From positions 1 through 64,000 of the forward strand of contig NZ_BAABHD010000003.1 in NCBI RefSeq assembly GCF_039541915.1: a DNA stretch of 64,000 nt. Direction: 5' to 3'. Every line of letters starts with the position of its first letter. Within the stretch, counting starts at the first letter, position 1. Position numbers and translations under genes: made by a program. This stretch comes from Nibrella saemangeumensis. Its GTDB lineage: Bacteria; Bacteroidota; Bacteroidia; Cytophagales; Spirosomataceae. Under the pieces are notes generated by a model. That model saw only the letters and a list, made by a program, of their open reading frames with translations. It did no database searches and was not told the DNA's origin. Of the stretch, positions 35,685 to 44,995 are shown one piece after another.

Positions 35685-35738
35685 AACTTTATCACCTACT
35701 GATAATCAACTCTTTACAAAAAAGGAATGAAGAAAAAA

Positions 35739-35776
35739 TGTCCGCAATCGGACGGTTTGGCGTACAGTTGCGGACA
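35739..35776 (-). promoter_or_regulatory. Paired TGTCC/GGACA activator sites of the permease trio
   Basis: TGTCCGCAATCGGACG (35739-35754) and CGTACAGTTGCGGACA (35761-35776) are 22 bp apart. The pair is nearly the same as that at 61120-61156 and lies between the histidine kinase stop and permease 6. Confidence 0.6.
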
Positions 35777-35799
35777 CGGACGTAATCGTATGGGATGGC

Positions 35800-37362
35800 C
35801 TACGCCATGGGTAAGTCAGGAAACGATTTTGCATCAGCCTCCAGCGTTATGGTGAAGGTGGTTCCCACACCAGCCTTGCTCCGTACAGCGATGGCGCCAC
35901 CGTGATTTTCGGTTATCTTCTTACAGAGAGCCAGGCCAACTCCGGTACCGGGGTATTTTGAAACACTATGCAGCCGCTGAAACATCTGAAAGACCCGTTC
36001 ACTATGCTGCTCGTCAAAACCAATGCCGTTGTCGATGACGTCAATCTGAACATACCGCTTTTTAGCCGCGAGTGGCTTCAGGTCCGTAAAGATATGACCA
36101 ATAAGGTATTGCCCTCTGATGACGATGTCCGGACGCTGACCAGGCTTATGAAATTTAAGCGCATTGCTCAGCAGGTTAGAAAACAACTGGGTTAACTGCG
36201 CCCGGTTGCCAGTGACTACCGGCAGGAACTCAATGATAATTATTGCTCTGGTTTGGCGGATGGTTAGATCCAGATCATCCAGCACCTCTTTTAACAGCGT
36301 ATCCAGGCTCACGGGAGCCATCAGGTTCGCACCCGTACTTAAACGGGAGTAAGCCAGCAAGTCCCGCACCAGCGACTGCATCCGGGTGGTTGCATTCTGC
36401 ATCCGCTTAACCAGATCGGCTCCTGTTTCGCCAAGTACGTCGCCATATTGATCCATCAGCACATCACCGAAGGATTTCACCTTGCGCAGCGGCTCCTGCA
36501 AATCATGAGAAGCCACATAGGCAAACTGCTGAAGGTACTCATTGGACTGTTTCAATTGACCCACCAGCGACTCGGCCTGGTTCAGGGCCTGCCGTAGCGG
36601 AGTCTGATCAACAACGGACACAACAATCCCTTCACCCTGACGGGCAATCGATATGTCAAAAACACCGTCGATGCCATCCGCCTGGTACACCTGCTCAATG
36701 CGTTGAGGAACGCCTGTTTCGGCCACCTGCACGTACCGGGCAAACATACCGCACGCTACCAGTCCCGGCAGCAAATCGAGCATCGTCTGTCGGGGCACTT
36801 CGGTACCTGTCCAGTTAATCAGCCGCGCATTGGCCTCATTATGGGTCACATACCGAAAATCAATGATAGTCCCCTGATCGTTGCGGATAGGTTCAAACAG
36901 CGACAGAGCAATCTGGCAGCCATTGAGCACACTTATCAACTGTTCCTTCTGCTCCCGTTCTTTCCGTTGGAGTTGTTTGGTTTCGGATATATCCTGAAAG
37001 GTGAACAATACACCATCGCCCTGCTTTACCAGATTAATGTCAATCCAGCGGTCGGAGCCGCTGCCTACCAGGCGCTCTTCAAAACGTACCGGCTGACCAG
37101 ACTGCATCACGGCCATCAGGCGCACCAGGAACCCTTGTTCAGAAGCAGGTGGGTAGACTTCTGATAAGGTACTGCCAACTACCCGGTGAAGTGGCCGGCC
37201 GGTAATTTTGGCATAAGCCTCGTTAGCGAAGACATACAGAAAATCAACAACTCTTCCCTCAGCATCCCGAATAGCCTGGTACAATACCAGCCCAATCGGC
37301 ATGTTGTCGATAACATCCTGAAACACTTCGGATGACTGCCGCTCTATAGATACACCTTTCAA
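35800..37362 (-). CDS. Soluble PAS-PAS sensor histidine kinase
   Basis: 520 residues, with no TM segment and no receiver domain. Two PAS domains (about 10-135 and 140-270; the first holds FANEAYAKITGRPLHRVVG) are joined through a coiled linker to HisKA with the H-box FAYVASHDLQEPLRKVKSFG. The HATPase domain has the N-box QLFSNLLSNALKF, G1 DVIDNGIGFD and G2 GTGVGLALCKKI. The H-box form ASHDLQEPLR is that of the phytochrome/bacteriophytochrome-like kinases common in Bacteroidota. No cognate regulator is next to it. It lies on the same strand upstream of the permease trio. Confidence 0.92.
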   Translation of the reverse strand: MKGVSIERQSSEVFQDVIDNMPIGLVLYQAIRDAEGRVVDFLYVFANEAYAKITGRPLHRVVGSTLSEVYPPASEQGFLVRLMAVMQSGQPVRFEERLVGSGSDRWIDINLVKQGDGVLFTFQDISETKQLQRKEREQKEQLISVLNGCQIALSLFEPIRNDQGTIIDFRYVTHNEANARLINWTGTEVPRQTMLDLLPGLVACGMFARYVQVAETGVPQRIEQVYQADGIDGVFDISIARQGEGIVVSVVDQTPLRQALNQAESLVGQLKQSNEYLQQFAYVASHDLQEPLRKVKSFGDVLMDQYGDVLGETGADLVKRMQNATTRMQSLVRDLLAYSRLSTGANLMAPVSLDTLLKEVLDDLDLTIRQTRAIIIIEFLPVVTGNRAQLTQLFSNLLSNALKFHKPGQRPDIVIRGQYLIGHIFTDLKPLAAKKRYVQIDVIDNGIGFDEQHSERVFQMFQRLHSVSKYPGTGVGLALCKKITENHGGAIAVRSKAGVGTTFTITLEADAKSFPDLPMA

Positions 37363-37431
37363 AATGATGGAGAAGTAGTTGTTGAATAGGCACTGGGCCC
37401 GAAACCAGTTTCAACCTACAACAAAATTCAA

Positions 37432-37483
37432 TCCGGTCAAACCGCTCGCTCCGTTAAATTCCGGAGCGAGCGGTTTGACCGGA
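37432..37483. repeat. 22-bp perfect inverted repeat between the histidine kinase and HTCS genes
   Basis: TCCGGTCAAACCGCTCGCTC begins the left arm (37432-37453); the right arm (37462-37483) is its exact reverse complement, across an 8-base loop. It lies in the 254-bp gap between two divergent genes, where no transcript should end. It is either an operator, a mobile-element relic or a terminator for an unseen RNA. A possible -7 box for the HTCS gene, TATCTTTA, is at 37563-37570. Confidence 0.7.
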
Positions 37484-37616
37484 CTATTTTGCCTTACCAA
37501 CTTTTCAATACGATCATTTACGCATATTGAAGCTAACTTGCTCATAATAAGTCTTTCTTCCTTATCTTTAAGCACTTCTCCTTTCCTTTTTCTCAGGTGC
37601 TAAGAGCAAGATAACC

Positions 37617-40600
37617 GTGAAATCTGCCAGCTTTGCCTTAATTCTACTGGTTTGTTGCTGGACGCTGGTATCGGCCCAGCAATATACGGCCTCGGTGAAG
37701 CACTACGGCCCGGAGCAGGGTCTGGCGCATCGGGAGGTGAACGCCATCTTCCAGGACCGGCAGGGGTTTATGTGGTTTGGCACCCGGTTTGGTCTCTGCC
37801 GCTTCGATGGGTTGCGGTTCACCACCTATACCAAAGAGAAGCATGGTCTTGTTTTTGACGATATCCAGGCGATAGCGGAGGATGCCGATGGCCTGTTGTG
37901 GCTGATGGGGCCTTATGGTCAGCCACAGGTCATGCTTTTCGACCCTCAAACCGGTGCGGCTGTTTCCTTTGAGGAAAAGTTTAAGAAAAAACTTCCCTTC
38001 AGATATGACAAAGGGGCGATTCCGGAATGGGGGATAGCCAGCGAAAACGGCACGGTTTTCCTATCCATTCATCAGCCTGCCTTGCTGGTGTCGTATCATC
38101 CCCGATCAGGTTTGCGCTTTACGGATTTCCCGCAGTTTAAGCGGTTACGGCTTGAGCGGGTAACGTCTCATAATACTGTATGGGCGGTGGCGGATGACAA
38201 TCAACTGGTCGAACTATCGGTAGATGGCCGGGTGCTTCACCGGTTTTTGTATGACGGGTATATAGTCCGGGCCTGTCTCGGACAGCAGCACGCGGGTACC
38301 GAATTTTTTTATATTGCTTATAAAGGCTACACGTTCCCCTATTCATCATTACACAGTATCACGGAACAGGGTGAGCATCGGGAGTGGCCTCCGCACATGC
38401 TCAACACCATGCTGCAGGATCGCCTACCAGTCTGTGTAACTATGGGTCAGGACGATCTGCTTTGGGACGGTATCCACCTGCAGCACCCGAAAAAAGGTAT
38501 TATCCTGGATATTACGGGTCAGTTGAACGGCGAACCGGTCACCAACCGTAGCTTTTATCGCGATCGCTACGGTCAGTTCTGGTTAGGTACCAGTTTCGGT
38601 GTTTATCAGGTTCGGCTTATCCAGCATCATTTTCACCGGCTCTTCTTCGAACCTTCCAGCAAAGGTGACCGCATGGCCGCCATCCGGGGCATAGAGGTTA
38701 TTGGTGATCAGGTATACGCGAACCAGGAGAAATTCGGCCTGTATACCTGTAACCGGTTGGGCGGGGCTACCAAAGCCCTGTTCGAGAAAGCCACTTTTGC
38801 TTCGATGTTTGGACTAAGCCGTGACCGGCGGGGCAGGCTGTATGCCGGTGCGGATATCAAGCTTTTCCGCTATGATCAACTACCAAGCAAGGCTACCATT
38901 TTATCCGATATGGCCGGGTTGAGTATATGGGCGTTTCACCAGTATAGCGATGAACAGATGCTGGCGGGAGGTCTGCCTGGACTTTGGACCGTTGATCTTA
39001 CACGGGGTCAGGTAAGCCGGTTTGCCCGCTACAACCAGTTTCCCGAACTGGATCAGGCGCATGTGCTCCATATCGGAACCGACCGGCAGGGCATTATCTG
39101 GATTTGTGCCAATTCAGGACTATATACGTTTGACCCGGACAAAGGTATTACGGCCCGGTACTGGAGTGGAGGTAAGGGACCATTTTATCTGCCGGCCGAC
39201 AATGTTCAGCATTTTTATCAGGATGTTCAGGGAGTTTACTGGCTTGCTACCGCCAATTCGGGTTTGATCCGCTGGGATCGCAGGCAGCAGCAATATCGCC
39301 AGTTTCGACGCAGCGAGGGGCTATCCAACGACAACATTTATGCCGTTTATCCCGACAAGCGGGACCACCTCTGGCTAAGCAGCGATTTTGGGATTATGCA
39401 GTTTGACCCCACCCGGCTGACTATCCGGGCTTATTTCGTCGAAGATGGCATTACCCATAATGAGTTCAACCGCATTGCCCATTTCCAGGAGCCCAGCGGC
39501 CGGATTTATTTTGGAGGGCTGAACGGCATTACGGCTTTTGACCCCCAGGATTTTTTCCACACCCCAACTGTCACCCGATCTCCACTGCGAATCACCTCGT
39601 TTCGCCAGTTTGATCCATCGACCAAGACTATCGTTGATAAAACAGATGACGTGCTGAAAAATGGCGTAATCACCATCCCCCCCGATGAGCGTTCCAGCGT
39701 GCTGGAGTTTGCGATGCTCAATTATGCCAACGCGGAAAAGAACGTTTACGCGTATCAGTTCAGGGATATAGATACCTCCTGGCTTTATCAGTCGGAAGCC
39801 GCGTTGCCGCTGAGCAGTTTGCCCTATGGCGAACACCAGTTACTAATCCGGGCGCAGGCAGCCAACGGACAATGGGCGGCCAATACGCTGGCACTAACAG
39901 TTACGGTGCGTCGGCCGGTTTACCTGCGTACCTGGTTTGTGCTCAGTATGATTTTGCTCGCTGGCGCTGGTAGCTGGGCGTGGGCACGCTGGCGGGTCTG
40001 GCACCATCGGATGGAACAAAGCCGGCTGGAAACAGAGATCCGGCAGGCCACCGCTTTGATTGCCCAGCAGGCACAGGCGCTCCAACAACTCAATGAAACC
40101 AAGTCGCGCTTCTTTGCCAATATCTCCCATGAATTTCGGACACCCCTGACCGTCATTTTGGGTATGGCGTCCGAACTTAAAGACAAACCGGACCAAAGTG
40201 CCGGGACACTCCAGCAGGCCGCCCGGCTCATCCAACAGAACGGGACCAATCTGCTGCGGTTGATCAACCAGATTCTGGACCTGTCAAAACTGGAAGCGGG
40301 CGAGATGCACCTGCACCCGGTACGGGCTGACCTGATCAGCTTCACCCGGTATGTAGGCGAGTCATTTCATTCGTTGGCGAAGGCCAAAGACATTCAGTTA
40401 CACTTTCTGTCTGACACTGAGACTTGTGACGCTGATTTTGACAAAGAAAAGCTTCAGGACATAATTGCCAACCTGTTATCAAACGCCCTGAAGTTTACTC
40501 CTGCGGGTGGGCATGTATATTGTCAATTGCAGGTACTTGACAGGTGGCAATCGTTAAGTCCTAAAGGCTATCAGGAGGAACTTATCCCAACGGAGCATCT

Positions 40601-41756
40601 GGATGACCCCTGGATTCAGATGACCGTGAGCGATACGGGGCCTGGGATAGAGCCTGCCAGCCTGCCGAAAGTATTCGACCGCTTTTATCAGGCGGGGCCG
40701 CCACAGGCCGGGCCACGAATGGCGGAAAATCAACCAGTATCGGAGGCCGATCCGGGCCTGGCTGGTGGTACCGGTATTGGTTTATCGCTGGTGCGGGAAC
40801 TGGTGCTGCTGATGCGCGGTGGGCTGGCCGTTCGAAATCGCCCGAAACAAGGAGCCGAGTTTGTCGTCTGCTTACCGCTTACCCGCCAGGCCGCATCGGC
40901 CGAAGGGATCTTGCCGGCTCCTGTGCTGGTCAGCCCCGACCGCAGCGACCTGGCCCAGCCGGCTCCGGCCGAGGCCGGTCATAAACCCGTATTGCTGCTG
41001 GTCGAAGATAATGAGGATGTCGCTACGTACATCCTGACCTGCGTAGAAGCTGACTACCGGGTAATCCGGGCCGAAAACGGACAGGTGGGCATCGATACGG
41101 CGCTCGACCAAATGCCGGATCTGATATTGAGCGATGTGATGATGCCGGTGAAAGACGGCTTTGCCCTCTGCGACACCCTGAAAAACGACGAGCGCACCAG
41201 CCACATATCTATCGTGCTGCTCACCGCCCGGGCCGCCGTGAGCGACCGCCTGACCGGCTTACGGCGCGGGGCCGATGCCTACCTGGTGAAGCCTTTCCAG
41301 CGCGAAGAGTTGCTGCTAGTGCTGGGTAACCTGCTCCAGACCCGGCGGGTGCTGCAGCTTCACTATAGTCAACTTGCGCTCGGAAGCGTTGGGAAAAATC
41401 CGGTGCCGGTGCCCCCGGCCGATTCGGTGGAGGACCAGTTTCTGATCCGGCTCCGGGATGTAATAGAGCCGCAACTAGGCAATACGGAGCTTTCCGTCGA
41501 CGACATCTGTCAGTTGATCGGCATGAGCCGCACCACGCTGCATATGAAACTAACGGCGCTGACGGGCATGCCGGTCAGACTCTATTTACGAAGGTTACGC
41601 CTGCGGAAAGCGCAGGAACTGTTAACCAATTCTCCGCTCAATATTTCGGAAGTAGCGTATGCGTCGGGCTTTGCTGATCCCCGGTATTTCAGCCGGGTTT
41701 TTGCCGAAGAATTTGGCGTTACCCCCGGCAATTTCCGCCTGTCGGGCCGTGACTGA
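37617..41756 (+). CDS. Hybrid two-component system (HTCS) regulator, AraC type
   Basis: A single 1379-residue protein combining a periplasmic sensor, a kinase and a transcription factor. Order: signal peptide (about 1-20); two-component propeller repeats (to about 680; GLAHREVNAIFQDRQGFMWF is the first); Y_Y_Y domain (about 695-770); TM (about 772-792); HisKA with FFANISHEFRTPLT (His near 837); HATPase with N-box ANLLSNALKF (about 948) and GTGIGLSLV (about 1051); receiver (about 1120-1240, phospho-Asp in LILSDVMMP near 1171); AraC HTH (about 1270-1375). The start is GTG at 37617. HTCS proteins usually sense a glycan fragment and activate neighbouring genes. The downstream gene (41904) and the four phased repeats in between are the likely target. 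Confidence 0.95.
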   Translation: MKSASFALILLVCCWTLVSAQQYTASVKHYGPEQGLAHREVNAIFQDRQGFMWFGTRFGLCRFDGLRFTTYTKEKHGLVFDDIQAIAEDADGLLWLMGPYGQPQVMLFDPQTGAAVSFEEKFKKKLPFRYDKGAIPEWGIASENGTVFLSIHQPALLVSYHPRSGLRFTDFPQFKRLRLERVTSHNTVWAVADDNQLVELSVDGRVLHRFLYDGYIVRACLGQQHAGTEFFYIAYKGYTFPYSSLHSITEQGEHREWPPHMLNTMLQDRLPVCVTMGQDDLLWDGIHLQHPKKGIILDITGQLNGEPVTNRSFYRDRYGQFWLGTSFGVYQVRLIQHHFHRLFFEPSSKGDRMAAIRGIEVIGDQVYANQEKFGLYTCNRLGGATKALFEKATFASMFGLSRDRRGRLYAGADIKLFRYDQLPSKATILSDMAGLSIWAFHQYSDEQMLAGGLPGLWTVDLTRGQVSRFARYNQFPELDQAHVLHIGTDRQGIIWICANSGLYTFDPDKGITARYWSGGKGPFYLPADNVQHFYQDVQGVYWLATANSGLIRWDRRQQQYRQFRRSEGLSNDNIYAVYPDKRDHLWLSSDFGIMQFDPTRLTIRAYFVEDGITHNEFNRIAHFQEPSGRIYFGGLNGITAFDPQDFFHTPTVTRSPLRITSFRQFDPSTKTIVDKTDDVLKNGVITIPPDERSSVLEFAMLNYANAEKNVYAYQFRDIDTSWLYQSEAALPLSSLPYGEHQLLIRAQAANGQWAANTLALTVTVRRPVYLRTWFVLSMILLAGAGSWAWARWRVWHHRMEQSRLETEIRQATALIAQQAQALQQLNETKSRFFANISHEFRTPLTVILGMASELKDKPDQSAGTLQQAARLIQQNGTNLLRLINQILDLSKLEAGEMHLHPVRADLISFTRYVGESFHSLAKAKDIQLHFLSDTETCDADFDKEKLQDIIANLLSNALKFTPAGGHVYCQLQVLDRWQSLSPKGYQEELIPTEHLDDPWIQMTVSDTGPGIEPASLPKVFDRFYQAGPPQAGPRMAENQPVSEADPGLAGGTGIGLSLVRELVLLMRGGLAVRNRPKQGAEFVVCLPLTRQAASAEGILPAPVLVSPDRSDLAQPAPAEAGHKPVLLLVEDNEDVATYILTCVEADYRVIRAENGQVGIDTALDQMPDLILSDVMMPVKDGFALCDTLKNDERTSHISIVLLTARAAVSDRLTGLRRGADAYLVKPFQREELLLVLGNLLQTRRVLQLHYSQLALGSVGKNPVPVPPADSVEDQFLIRLRDVIEPQLGNTELSVDDICQLIGMSRTTLHMKLTALTGMPVRLYLRRLRLRKAQELLTNSPLNISEVAYASGFADPRYFSRVFAEEFGVTPGNFRLSGRD

Positions 41757-41838
41757 ACATTTGTCCACCTATCTAGAACATTAGTCCACACAGGCCGAAC
41801 ATAGCTCCACCCATTCCGAACAAGGCTCCACATTCGTT
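41755..41838 (+). promoter_or_regulatory. Four 21-bp-phased direct repeats, probable HTCS (AraC) binding array
   Basis: Units of exactly 21 bp start GAACATTTGTCCAC, GAACATTAGTCCAC, GAACATAGCTCCAC and GAACAAGGCTCCAC (41755, 41776, 41797, 41818). The first overlaps the HTCS stop; the last ends 14 bp before a -7-like box. A 21-bp period is two helical turns, the spacing typical of AraC-family half-sites. Confidence 0.75.
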
Positions 41839-41852
41839 TCGGCCATTACCTG

Positions 41853-41860
41853 TACACTTG
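41853..41860 (+). promoter_or_regulatory. -7-like box of the beta-helix gene
   Basis: TACACTTG matches 7 of 8 bases of TAnnTTTG, and the phased repeats run into its -33 region. Transcription would start near 41870, about 35 bp before the ATG at 41904. The placement fits activation by a protein bound immediately upstream. Confidence 0.45.
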
Positions 41861-41903
41861 CTGTGCTGTTTCACAGACCATTAAACCTGACAGCGAGTGT
41901 GTT

Positions 41904-44819
41904 ATGAACGTACTATCTACCTCTTTCCATCCAACACGACCAGCCGGCCGGTTTGCCTTACTGTTTGCCAAAAGCAGGATGTTTCTGCTCGGATGCCTCC
42001 TCTCCATATCGGCAACTGTCTCTGCCCAGACCATCCGCTACGTCACCACGATCGGTACAAATGCCGATCCGGCTACTGCTACCAGTTGGGCCACCAGTAC
42101 GACCAGCTTACAGGGAGCTATCAATGCCAGTGCTGCGGGCGATCAGGTCTGGGTGGCGGCCGGGATCTATAAACCCACCACGACCACTGACCGGACTATC
42201 AGCTTTTCCATGAAAAACGGAGTAGCCATTTACGGCGGCTTTGTGGGAACAGAAACGTTCCTTAGTGAACGACCTCAGATAAACTTGACAATGCCTTCCT
42301 CCGCTACGCTCAGCGGAGATATTGGGAATGTGGATGACTACACAGATAATAGTTTCCATATAGTTTCAAACAATGGCTTAGGCGAAACAGCTGTACTTAA
42401 TGGTTTTGTTATCAAAGATGGGAATGCCGGTGCCCCTTTTTTTAGTGGTAACGACGTAGGCGGAGGTATTCTCAACTATAATAGTAGTCCGGTTCTAACT
42501 AACTGCCTTTTTCAAAACATCAAGTCGAATTTAGATGGTGGGGCAATTTACAACTCTGGCGGTAGTCCGGTTCTGACAAATTGTTCGTTTCAAGGTAACA
42601 CGACTAACTCACAAGGGGGTGCGTTCTATACCATTTCCGGAAATCCGGTTTTAACGAACTGCTCCTTTCAGAACAATAGTGCTCAATATGGCGGGGCAAT
42701 TATGAACTATAATTCGCTTATTCTGACCAACTGTTCCTTTCAGAATAATAGTGCGGGTATTCACGGCGGGGCAATATACGTATTCGGCAACCCTGTGTTA
42801 ACGAACTGTTCCTTTCAGAACAATAGTGCGGGTATTCACGGCGGGGCAATATATATAGGCTCTGGACGCAATCCATTTCTAACGAACTGCTCCTTTCAAG
42901 GTAATTCGATCTTTCTCGACAATAGTACTGCCAACCTGGATAACTGCATTATTTGGGGTGGAATTTCTTTTTCTTCACCTACCCTAATAACAGCGAATAA
43001 TTGCCTGTTTGACACTTCAGTAACTGGCTACACCGGGGCTAACAACATCACTAGCCCTATCTCGCCCTTTGTGAGTACTACTGATTTACGGCTGAATGGC
43101 TGTTCTTTGGCCATTAATGCAGGGTCCCTCGCCAGTGCAACTGCGGTAAGCGGACCGTACAGCGTAACGGCTTTGCCCCAAACCGATCTGGCCGGCTTGC
43201 CCCGAATCTCTGGTGGCAGAGTAGATATGGGTGCTTTTGAATACCAGGGTACACCGGGCAATGTAACGGTTTCAATGGCAACCTCGGCCTCCGGCGTTTG
43301 CGTCGGCCAATCGGTCAGTCTGTCGGCTACAGTTACCGGCAGTGACAACGTGAGTTATACATGGTCGGCACCGGCTGGGTCCAGCCTCAGCACCAATAAT
43401 GCCAATGCTACCAATGCTACCGTACTGACGAGTGGCCCCAAAGTTTTTACATTAACGGTAACGAATCTCAATTCGAACTGTACAAACACCTCCACAATTG
43501 TAGTTACTGGGAATGCCTCTCCTACCGCCAGTATTGCGCCTGGTTCGGCTACAGCAACCTGTGCTAGCCCAACTGTAAGTCTGACGGCTAGTGGCGGTGG
43601 TACATACCTGTGGAGCACAACCGAGACTTCGGCTGTGATTAACATTTCCCCAGTCAGTACAACAACGTACTCATTGACGGTTACGAACGTTAATGGTTGT
43701 ACCGCCATAACAAGCAGAACTGTCGCTGTAGAAAAAACGACGCCTATCGCCAACATTAATCCATCTTCCGCTACGCTGAGTTGTGCAAGTCCCAGCACTA
43801 CGCTGACGGCATCGGGTGGGAACACGTACCTGTGGAGCACAACCGAGACAACCCCTGCCATCAGCGCTACGGTAGCTGGCACCTACTCGGTGACAGTGAC
43901 CGCAGCCATTGGTTGTACGGCCACAGCCAGTGTGGAGGTTAGTAGGGATAATACGCCCCCAGTCGCTACAATTACGGCTTCGGCCACGGCGGTGAGCGCC
44001 GGGCAATCGGTGACATTAACGGCCAGTGCGGGTACAGCGTATCTGTGGAGCACAGGCGATACTGATAACCCCCTCATCGTGGTACCGCCAACGGGCGCGA
44101 CCAGCTATTCGGTCATTGTCACCAACGCAGCCGGCTGTTCGGGTATGGCGGCCATCAGTATTACCGCTGTAGGTGGGTCGGATCTGGTTAGCGGTCCCGA
44201 CCGGCTGTGTGTGAAGTCGGCTCCTCCAGGCCGGGAATCCGTCAGTGTGCCGCTAACGATGACCGTGTTGGGCACACCTTCCTCGTACAGCTACGCCTGG
44301 TCCTACAAAGCCCCCAACTCAATCAACTATAAGTCTATACCAGCAAAAGGGGTTACTATTGGCAAAGTCAGCCTGGTGCCGGGGGGGAGTGTGCCTTACA
44401 GCCTTGTCATTACCGGTACCAAAGGTAATCTCAATTCCCTGCAGGGATACCTGATCCGGCTAATGGTGAGCGACAGTCGGGGCAGTGACTTTGCCGAGAC
44501 GCTGCTGGATGGCGGTTGTGAGTTAGGCAGCAGCACGGCGCGGATGGGGGTCTTCACGGCCGAAGCCGTGCAGGTGGAGGTATACCCCAATCCGGTGACG
44601 GAGGTGCTACAGGTCAAAATTAATGGCTTGCATCAGCCGGCCAGGATAGGCTTGTTTGACCTGCAGGGACGCCGGCAAGGCCAGTGGTCTGTGGAGCCGG
44701 AGCAGGGCGTGGGCAAGTTGCAGGCACCGGTGAGCGGTTTAGCGGAAGGGCTTTACCTGTTGCAGGTTGAAACCGCATCGGGCGTACTGCATCGCCAGCG
44801 AGTGCTGAAACAGCGGTAA
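41904..44819 (+). CDS. Large secreted beta-helix protein with T9SS C-terminal sorting domain
   Basis: 971 residues. A signal peptide (about 25-42, ending SISATVSAQ) is followed by a parallel beta-helix (about 50-360) with repeated NPVLTNCSFQNNSAGIHGGA units and VAIYGGFVGTET, as in choice-of-anchor/right-handed beta-helix proteins. Several Ig/PKD-like modules (about 420-740) repeat ASGGGTYLWSTTETSA and similar. A conserved domain (about 745-885) precedes the T9SS tail (about 890-971: VEVYPNPVTEVLQVKINGLH and AEGLYLLQVET). It is probably exported by type IX secretion and anchored at the surface. It follows the HTCS gene and its phased repeats. A glycan-binding or adhesion role is guessed, not shown. 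Confidence 0.85.
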   Translation: MNVLSTSFHPTRPAGRFALLFAKSRMFLLGCLLSISATVSAQTIRYVTTIGTNADPATATSWATSTTSLQGAINASAAGDQVWVAAGIYKPTTTTDRTISFSMKNGVAIYGGFVGTETFLSERPQINLTMPSSATLSGDIGNVDDYTDNSFHIVSNNGLGETAVLNGFVIKDGNAGAPFFSGNDVGGGILNYNSSPVLTNCLFQNIKSNLDGGAIYNSGGSPVLTNCSFQGNTTNSQGGAFYTISGNPVLTNCSFQNNSAQYGGAIMNYNSLILTNCSFQNNSAGIHGGAIYVFGNPVLTNCSFQNNSAGIHGGAIYIGSGRNPFLTNCSFQGNSIFLDNSTANLDNCIIWGGISFSSPTLITANNCLFDTSVTGYTGANNITSPISPFVSTTDLRLNGCSLAINAGSLASATAVSGPYSVTALPQTDLAGLPRISGGRVDMGAFEYQGTPGNVTVSMATSASGVCVGQSVSLSATVTGSDNVSYTWSAPAGSSLSTNNANATNATVLTSGPKVFTLTVTNLNSNCTNTSTIVVTGNASPTASIAPGSATATCASPTVSLTASGGGTYLWSTTETSAVINISPVSTTTYSLTVTNVNGCTAITSRTVAVEKTTPIANINPSSATLSCASPSTTLTASGGNTYLWSTTETTPAISATVAGTYSVTVTAAIGCTATASVEVSRDNTPPVATITASATAVSAGQSVTLTASAGTAYLWSTGDTDNPLIVVPPTGATSYSVIVTNAAGCSGMAAISITAVGGSDLVSGPDRLCVKSAPPGRESVSVPLTMTVLGTPSSYSYAWSYKAPNSINYKSIPAKGVTIGKVSLVPGGSVPYSLVITGTKGNLNSLQGYLIRLMVSDSRGSDFAETLLDGGCELGSSTARMGVFTAEAVQVEVYPNPVTEVLQVKINGLHQPARIGLFDLQGRRQGQWSVEPEQGVGKLQAPVSGLAEGLYLLQVETASGVLHRQRVLKQR
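42729..42853 (+). repeat. 50-bp near-identical tandem units in the beta-helix gene
   Basis: 42729-42778 and 42804-42853 differ at one base and lie 75 bp apart, encoding NCSFQNNSAGIHGGAIY twice. Weaker copies extend from about 42490. The low divergence suggests recent repeat expansion by slippage, adding one beta-helix turn per unit. Confidence 0.85.
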
Positions 44820-44847
44820 TACCAGTCCGGATTTTGCGGATCAGGAG

Positions 44848-44882
44848 AGGTCGCTCTGCCAGCAGGCAGGACGACCTTTTTT
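44848..44882 (+). terminator. Rho-independent terminator of the beta-helix gene
   Basis: AGGTCG-ct-CTGCC-agca-GGCAG-ga-CGACCT followed by a run of T. It lies 29 bp past the stop. Confidence 0.85.
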
Positions 44883-44995
44883 GCTGGGCCGCTACTCAGC
44901 CTGTTCATGTGTTTTCAGGCTGCAACAGATCGACCTTCTCCAGGCGGCCGTAGTGGTATACCCCCCAAACAACCAACGCCGTTCACCTGGCCGGC

